Shown in pieces: positions 57,378 to 64,000 of a stretch of DNA of 64,000 nucleotides (position 1 is the stretch's first letter; every line of letters starts with the position of its first letter). Source of the stretch: Adiantum capillus-veneris (Eukaryota > Streptophyta > Polypodiopsida > Polypodiales > Pteridaceae). A program made the position numbers and the translations under genes. The notes beneath the pieces are model-generated. The model searched no databases, had not been told where the DNA came from, and saw only the letters and a program-made list of their open reading frames with translations. The stretch covers positions 52,265,268 to 52,329,267 of the forward strand of contig CM043944.1 of the NCBI GenBank assembly GCA_014529385.2, read 5' to 3'.

Positions 57378-58380
57378 CAAGTGTCCCGCCACCACCTGCG
57401 ACCACCCTTCTCCTTTGGACTTTTCAGAGATATCATCTAGATTTGTGTTTTTAATGTTTTTTAAAAAGGGTCTAGACATATTGGAGTACTTTCATGGATT
57501 TTCAAACAAATTTCATAGATTTCAAAAGTAATACATTCTCAACTTACTATTGAGAAGTTGGAGGTTGAGGGTTTAGGTAGCTTTAATGTGGAGTGACACT
57601 TATCATGTTTGCTTGGTTGCAAACAAGAGGCTCCTTTCCTCTATCCTTGTCTATTTTGCAAACAAAAACCCAAGGCTTCCATGGCAAGAGGATGGAGACA
57701 AAGCTACGAACAGTGTTGTTGTTTGAAATGAAAGTAGGGAATGAAAAGCTTATGTTTTGAGATGCCCCATGCTTAATGCGCTCGACCGTGCACCAAAGGA
57801 TAAGAGCTAGAATCCCATATTTTCATTTTCTCTATCTAATGTGCATTTTTGTACATTACACACCTTCATGCATATTTTTGATAGGCTATTAATGGTCCAC
57901 CTTGAGCTTAGGAGGCAATCACCAAGGTGGAGGAATTTCATCAGCTATCGCGGTGAAAATGTGTCAATTATTGCTGCAAAGAAGATGGGGGAGGTCCATG
58001 AGATCGCCCAACAAGTTTCAATGAGTGGACAAAAAGAAAAACACTTTTTCAAGAAAGCTAATTCGGAAAACTCATGCCAAGATGACACTCGTTGAACAAC
58101 ATAAACCAAAAGGGAGCTAACCTTTGAAAGGAATTACGCAAAGCCACAACTAACAATGACTCAAATGGCGAGCTTGCAAACAAGCACAAGCAAGTTTCGG
58201 AAGCTTTTGATAAAGGGTCAAGTTGATGTGTCTTACGAGCACAACAGAGAAGCAACACCAATCATGTCAAGTGGTGTTTGCAAATTCACAAAGGTTTTCA
58301 CTCTTCCTTGGGATAAGAACGTCATACATTACATAATAAGCTATATATCACATAGTAAAAGTATTAAAAGAGATTTTTTC
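56061..58380. other. low-complexity stretch without a recognisable gene
   Basis: Poly-C plus CT at about 56423-56452, a C28 run followed by CA repeats at about 56790-56835, CA repeats at 56924-56945, and (GA)n at 57338-57374. Short ORFs at 57841-58095 and 58156-58389 have no recognised motif. Confidence 0.6.
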
Positions 58381-58386
58381 ATTTTA

Positions 58387-58497
58387 TAATTTGCATCCTT
58401 TTCTCACATGAACAACATATCTTATTTGCGCGTGGACTTTTGATAATTTGCATCCTTCTCTCGTGTGAACAACATATCTTATTTGCGCATGGAACAA
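58387..58497 (+). repeat. two-copy tandem repeat, about 57 bp
   Basis: ATAATTTGCATCCTT, then TCTCACATGAACAACATATC and TTATTTGCGC, is repeated with few changes directly after itself. Confidence 0.9.
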
Positions 58498-58499
58498 TT

Positions 58500-59870
58500 T
58501 TTATGTACAAGTATGGTTTGCTTAAGATTTTCAGCACTCAAGGATGGAGAAGTTTCATTATCGAGCTAAGGGGTGTACTTTAAAAATACTCATCATGCTG
58601 GTGGTGTGGTACAGTCTAATTATTTAGAAGAGATGTTCAAATAGTTCTTGCGCACAACAGTTTCTCGTAAGCTCAATATGAGGCGTGCCCGACAATCCAA
58701 GATTGCAAGGTAAGTGTCAAAACTGCAACAACAACAAGTGGCGAATGTCACATGGGTCTGCCAAGCATGCAACATGGTGCCAATGTAGGTACAACAAGGG
58801 TCAAGGTGGATTTGGAGCTAATAACATGTCTCTAGATTTACTTTGATTAAAGTTTGGACGTGGAAAGCACCCCTTTAGAAAAAAACAAGTTTTTTTTCAA
58901 AATTATAGTATGAAAGAGTCATAAACCGGTTCAGTAGACACTGACTCTAAGTATCGACGCTCTAGACAGCACAAATCCAGCACTTGTACAAAGACGACAA
59001 TCAAATCACATCACATTCAAGTCATATCACATAGATTCCATCGAAATCTAGGACCATGATTCTTGGCAACGTATTGAGCAATTGCATCTAGATCCACACT
59101 GGACCTCACTTATGTCAGATTAACTAACCCTTATTGTGATCATCTCCATATATTTCTCAAGACCAAAATGTTGTAATCATTTTGTTTATCATTCCATCTT
59201 TCAATCCTGCACTCAACACAATCACATGTGTGAGTAATCATTTTTGGGAATTCTAGTTCATTAATTAGACATTGAGTTCATACTGAACAAAGTGTTTCCA
59301 TCATTTAGTTCTAGTTATCTTATTCTTGTGTGGACATCTCATTCCTCGGGAACTCTTGATGCGCTCACCACAGTTTCATTCAGTCATTCATCATTAGTCA
59401 TCATTCTCAAATCATGATCGGGTTCATTCTGGAGCTGTCATTGCTTCCAACTTGTTATCATCACATCCTCAAATACACCTGTTATCTGTTCACAAGTAAC
59501 GGGATCTTTCAAAAAACATTAACTTCATACATAAATCAAATTCATCGTGGAGAATTTCCATTTCAAAGCTCTTTATTCATTCAACATGTAGTTCACAAAT
59601 CACACACTTAGTCCATATTGAACACGTGTTTCAATCATCTAGTCATCTCATCCGTTCATAAGTCTTGATGCACCTAGATCCATGTGTAGCCATCTCATCC
59701 CTAGGGAACTTTTGATTCGCTCACCACAGTATCTAGTCATCTCATTCATATGGGAATCTTGATGCACTGGAATCATTAATCATCATTCAACATTCCTCAT
59801 GCGTCATCATCCATTCATTCAAATTTCAAAACAAAATTCATCATTCATCATTCTTATCCTGCAGTTGATG
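58500..59870. other. non-coding stretch with a local duplication
   Basis: A block near 59330-59376 (GGGAACTCTTGATGCGCTCA, CCACAGT) recurs at 59685-59731 with substitutions; the preceding sequence is also similar, giving an offset of about 355 bases. CATTCATCATTCAT words follow at 59770-59850. It may belong to the long LTR of the Copia element. No gene seen. Confidence 0.5.
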
Positions 59871-60092
59871 TTTGTTACCATATACATGTGGTAGTGATGT
59901 GTGTGAACACACTTAGGACCGTCAGGGCATTTTTTCCCTCACTAGGAGGTTTTTTCCGCCGTGCATTGTATATATGTCCATCACTCTAGGGATATCTTAT
60001 CTTTCCATTGGATACACTCTTTGTTGTGTTTCTTGAGCTTCCTTCATCTTCTCCAAGGTGTGTGTGTTTTCTTGCAACCTTAATTTCAACTA
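59871..60092 (+). repeat. Copia LTR, 3' part with TATA box
   Basis: TGTATATATGTCC at about 59967 is a good TATA box, and the region ends about 120 bases later just before a perfect primer site. The left limit is not known; TGTTACCATATACATGTGGT at 59871 is one possible start. Confidence 0.5.
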
Positions 60093-60093
60093 T

Positions 60094-60105
60094 TGGTATC
60101 AGAGC
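60094..60105 (+). other. primer binding site of Copia element
   Basis: TGGTATCAGAGC, exact match to the common initiator tRNA-Met primer site. It places the element on the + strand, with gag about 350 bases downstream. Confidence 0.85.
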
Positions 60106-60450
60106 AGGTTACGTTCTCTCGGGCTTAGTCACCAACACCTCTAGCATACGCCTGCTCACTCTCTCTGATTTTTGTTAGCTTTGGCGAGCATTAACAGGTC
60201 TAAATACTTCGGGAAAGATTGTAGAACTTGGTCTGCTCAAATATTTGATTCAGAATCATCTCAGACTTCGTTTCTACTATAGGCCACCTGCACATGCAAT
60301 CTTGTTACTTTTTGCAAATTTTTTATAAGTGTCTTTTTTTGCATAACAGATCCCTTACAATCTTCTACAGTTTGTGCTATATAGCACGTGCTGTTCCTGC
60401 TTTGTTTCTCCTCTTTTTGAGCAATTTTCACATCAGGTGTAGCATTTGCC

Positions 60451-61370
60451 ATGGCTCATAGCAACATAGATGTGTTCAAGATGTTTGTTGTGTTGAGGAT
60501 AGATTGGATGGAGACAATTACCCTATGTGGGCTTATATGATGCAACATGTCCTTGTGTCAAAGGGTGTTTGGAATATTGTGTAGGGCATTGATGTACATC
60601 CTGGTTCTGAGGATGTAGGTGATGTTGCAGGTTTTGGAGACAGGATTGTTGATGCCAGAGTTGTTTTTCCTACGGCTGAGCAAGCTCGTTGGGATGTAAA
60701 AGATGCACCGGCTCATGCATTGGTTGTGTTGTCTGTGAAGCGCACCATTACTCCTCACATTCACTCAGCAAAATTTGCAAAACAGGCTTGGGATATTCTG
60801 GTTGGTCTTTATGCAAGCTGCAATGAGGCAAAAATTGCATTGCTGCGTAAGAGCTGGAGTCGAAGATTATGCACGAGGAAGATGATATGGACACTTTCCT
60901 TGCTGGTGTCAAGGATATCAATGAGTGACTTATTTCTGTAGGCAAAGTCATTTCTGATAGCTCCCTTGTGCAGAACATTCTTGATTCTTTGCCAGATTTT
61001 TACCAGACTTTTGCTAGTACTTGGAGACTTATGACCCAAGGAAATTCAAAAGTTGTCGAGTTTGATGCATTATGCACATTGTTGTTGCAAGAGTCACTTT
61101 CCAAAAAAAAAAAAAGACTAGACAGCGTGCAGTTGAACATGCCTTTATTGCTACTTAAAGAAAAGGTGGCAATGTAGCCACTTCTCATGGTTCTTCTGCG
61201 AGTGGTAAATCACTTGTTCCTAATGATTTTGCTGGTAGCAATTCATCTCGGAATTTTGGTGAAAAGGGAAAAAAGAAGACGTGTTGCCACTATTGTAAAT
61301 CTAATGCTCACTTTATCAAGAATTGTCCTAAGTTGAAGGCCAAAGAGGCTAAGAAGAAAGAGGGTGGTTC
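60451..61370 (+). pseudogene. gag: Copia gag (UBN2-like, CCHC knuckle)
   Basis: The ATG at 60451 opens MAHSNIDVF; a frame change before 60490 leads to RLDGDNYPMWAYMMQHVL. A stop at about 60583 sits where a Trp or Arg is likely. KQAWDILVGLYASCNEAK and QNILDSLPDFYQTF are typical of Copia gag (60720-61010). The knuckle C-HY-C-KSNA-H-FIKN-C is at about 61283-61328, followed by a Lys-rich stretch. Confidence 0.8.
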
Positions 61371-62090
61371 CACTATGAGTGTAACCATTGTCGAGTCTTC
61401 TGTGAAAGGAGATCGTGATATTGATGTTACTACAGAATGGGATTTTAGTGCAAAGTGCACTTATGATCTTATTGTCCATGATGCATGCATGTTAGTTGCT
61501 ATTGATTCACATGTGTGGTATTTTTTACAGTGGTGCTACAAAGCACATTACCTCACATCGTGATTTGTTTACTTCTCTTGAGTATGTCCCTCATGTACTT
61601 GTTCCAACAATGCCTCTTATCCGGTTCAAGGAATTGGAAAGATTGTGCTTACTGCTGCAAATGGTAGTTCTTTCACACTTGTTGATGCACTGTATGTACC
61701 TGGGATTAATAAGAATCTTTTGTCTATATCTACACTTGCTAGACTTGATCTTGTAGTAAAATTTATGGATGAAATATGTACAGTACATGATCTCAATTTT
61801 GGTGATGGAATTATTGCATCCGGCATTTTACGTTGTGGTGTGTATAAGATCACTTTGTATGGCAAGTATGGGCAGAATTTTGCAAATGCAGTTGTGGATT
61901 CTAAGGCTATTTCAGATGCAAAGCTTTGGCATGCACGTTTTGGACATCTGAATTTTGCCAGTTTACTGTGTTTGAAGAAATTTGATATGGTTGCTTCTTT
62001 GCCCCCTCTTGAAGAATCTGTCAAACATGTGAAGGCTGTATTTTGGATAAGATGCAGCGTTCAAAGTTTCCAAAGGATGGTTGAGTAATG
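61371..62090 (+). pseudogene. Copia protease and GAG-pre-integrase
   Basis: The protease active site appears as FYSGATKHITSH (about 61525-61560), where DSGA is required: the catalytic Asp is Tyr and the frame changes nearby. ALYVPGINKNLLSISTLAR, then KLWHARFGHLNF (GAG-pre-integrase), runs in the frame 61645-62088, which ends in a stop. The His pair of the zinc domain is present; the CXXC part is distorted. Confidence 0.75.
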
Positions 62091-62094
62091 GCTA

Positions 62095-63188
62095 CATGTA
62101 GGTTGCAACTTGTGCATAGTGATGTTTGTGGACCCATGCAAGCTCCGTCCTTGGGCAATTACCTTTACTTTCGTGACTTTCATTGATGATTACTCCAGGC
62201 ATACATGGGTGTATCCGCTTAAAGAGAAGTCCGAAGCATTTTTGTGCTTCAAGCAATTTTTGGCTATGGCTGAATTTTTTTCGAAATGTACTATGGGCAC
62301 CCTCCGCTCCAATCGGGGGGAGTATATGTCTCATGAATTTAATGCATTTTTGGCTAGTCGTGAGATAAAACACCAATGTACATTTCCATATACACCTCAA
62401 CAAAATGGTGTTGCTGGGATGAAAAACAGGTCACTTACAAAAATGGAAAGATGTATGGTCAAAAGTCAAGCTTTTCCACATTTGTTTTTGCTTGAGGCTA
62501 TTATGTGTGCCACTTATGTACTTAATAGGTGTCTTATGAAAGCTTTGCAGTGTATGAATCCATATGAATCATGGCATGATAGAAAGCCTTCTATTGAGCA
62601 CATGCGTGTTTTTGGATGTTTGGCATATGCCTTGGTGCCATAAGCACAACGCATAAAATTGGGTGATAAGCCTGTCAAATGTATTTTTGTTGGTTATAGT
62701 GTTGAAAGCAAAGGTTATAGGTTGTATCATCCGCAAACAAAGAGTATCTTGGTTTCACAAGATGTTGTGTTTGTGGAAGATTATGTTCAACCCTTGCTAT
62801 CATGTACTAGAGACAATAATGTAAGCTCACATGACATTTATGACACTTTGTTGCCTCTTTTCCGTGGTGGAATTTCAAATGTAAATTCCAATGAGGCAAA
62901 TGTACGACCTATGGGGGTTTCTAAAAATGTTACAGATCAACCTATTACTGATGCATATATACATGATGTACTTGATGAGGAAAGGGATGAGAATGAGCAG
63001 GCTAGAGGTATGCCATAATGGTTGGTGCATACTTTGTGTGACAGTAAAGTAGATGCACCCTTACCTACTCATACTCGTTCAAGTTCTCGCCATGCATCTT
63101 ATGCATCAGATTGTTATGCTTTGGATGTATCTAGTTTATGTGATGTTGAGGAACTTTTGTCTTTTGATGAAGCACAAAATTTAGTATC
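62095..63188 (+). pseudogene. Copia integrase, catalytic residues lost
   Basis: LVHSDVCGPM (first Asp, in an alternate frame), FIDDYSRHTWVYPLKEKSEAF, then LRSNRGEYMSHEF where LRSDRGGEYMS is usual: the second catalytic Asp is Asn and a Gly is missing. PQQNGVAGMKNRS has Gly where the catalytic Glu of VAERKNR is expected. A stop at about 62641 precedes the C-terminal part (KCIFVGYSVESKGYRLYHP, 62659-63018). The tail to 63188 is the linker that normally leads to RT. Confidence 0.85.
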
Positions 63189-63189
63189 A

Positions 63190-64000
63190 TACGTTTATTG
63201 AAGGTTATGCTAAGATTGCATCTCCATTGACTAATATGCTTGAGAAATCTAAAGTGTTTACTTGGAATGAATGTGCTCAAGCTAGTTTTGAGAAACTCAA
63301 AGAAGCTTTGGTGAATGCTCCCATACTACAGCTTCCAGACTTCCCAAAGACATTCACTGTGCTCATTGATGCAAGTGGACAAGCAATTGGTGGAGTTCTG
63401 TCTCAAGAAGGAAAACCAATAGCTTATGAATCTCGTAAGTTATGTATACATGAGTTGAATTATCCTACACATGACTTGGAATTATTTTGTCTTTGTGCAC
63501 GCTCTTAAAGTATGGTGACATTATCTTCTTGGAAGGAGATTTGAACTACATACCGACCATAGAAGCCTGAAGTGGATCTACACCCAACCTGACCTTAATA
63601 TGTGGCAGCGAAGATGGATGGAGTTGCTATGCAAATATGATTTTGGAATCGAATATAAACCCAAGAAGGAGAATCTTATGGCCGATGCCTTAAGCAGGAA
63701 GAGTGTTGTAGCGGCTGTCATGACCTCCACTACTTCTGTAATTCACCTTATTGAGAAGGTATGAGTAATGACCCATATTACTTAAGAATCTGATACTTGA
63801 TGAACCTAAACAATCGCATAGAGAAACAGGAAAGGCAGATCAAAGGCTTTCACGTTGAAGGTGATGACCTTTACTTTGAATATTGCCTTTGTATTTCAAC
63901 TCAAGGTGGAATCGAACTTTAGATATTACAGGAAGTTCATGATATATCTATAGCATGACATCCAGGATACATTAAGACTTACTCTACTATAAGAAAGAGT
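63190..64000 (+). pseudogene. Ty3/Gypsy RNase H fragment, continues past window
   Basis: [20 protein letters not shown] (about 63204-63265), [31 protein letters not shown], then after a frame change RFELHTDHRSLKWI and KKENLMADALSRKS (about 63660-63705). This is the RNase H of a Gypsy lineage with an ADALSRK ending, unlike elements 1 and 2. The RT that should precede it is absent. Integrase would follow beyond 64000. Confidence 0.85.

Larger units (their letters stand above)
60094..63188 (+). mobile_element. Ty1/Copia element, pol truncated after integrase
   Basis: Primer site, gag with a UBN2-like region and knuckle, protease, GAG-pre-integrase and integrase are in Copia order (integrase before RT). 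The expected RT and RNase H do not follow: at about 63190 the sequence turns into a Gypsy RNase H fragment. Frameshifts and stops occur throughout. Confidence 0.85.

Overview
The window reads as transposon-dense nuclear DNA of a land plant. The families present (Tat-type Ty3/Gypsy with two RNase H domains, Ty1/Copia, plant LINEs with a DUF4283-like ORF1, a TNP2-type CACTA transposon, a TRIM-like miniature) and the very long CT, CA and poly-C tracts are typical of large, repeat-rich plant genomes. I cannot name the species. No intact host gene is visible; the only candidate is one broken exon near 33.7-34.0 kb.

Layout. 1-6.5 kb: internal region of a Tat-like Ty3/Gypsy element on the + strand, starting at its primer binding site and carrying an extra zinc-knuckle ORF ahead of gag. 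6.5-9.3 kb: pyrimidine-rich low-complexity DNA, probably its 3' LTR. 9.6-10.7 kb: minus-strand Gypsy pol relic. 12.5 kb, 16.0 kb and 34.4 kb: copies of a short A-tailed, SINE-like family. 12.9-14.8 kb: 3' part of a LINE (minus). 16.75 kb: a Copia-like LTR start. 17.6-20.2 kb: 5' part of a LINE (ORF1 plus endonuclease). 20.2-33.2 kb: scrambled Gypsy remains into which a 9.3-kb CACTA element (22383-31667, 3-bp target duplication AAG) has inserted. The CACTA carries a decayed TNP2 transposase, a second ORF and an internal 173-bp satellite array. 35.7-38.2 kb: LINE RT and 3' part, possibly the other half of the 17.6-kb LINE. 38.2-45.4 kb: a nearly complete LINE inserted in the LTR of a TRIM-like element. 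46.66-53.27 kb: a minus-strand Tat element with both LTRs that has lost protease and RT but keeps gag, the second RNase H and integrase. 54.9-56.1 kb: fragments of the TRIM LTR and of a LINE 3' end. 59.9-63.2 kb: a Copia element (PBS, gag, protease, integrase) that runs abruptly into a Gypsy RNase H fragment at the window end.

History. Most elements are dead, with frameshifts, stops and lost catalytic residues. Several stops fall at expected Trp codons, as cytosine deamination would give. The nesting gives a partial order: Gypsy remains, then CACTA; TRIM LTR, then LINE. The most unusual features are the regular 173-bp array inside the CACTA element, the RT-less Tat element with matched LTRs, the extra CCHC ORF ahead of gag, and the LINE-in-TRIM nest.
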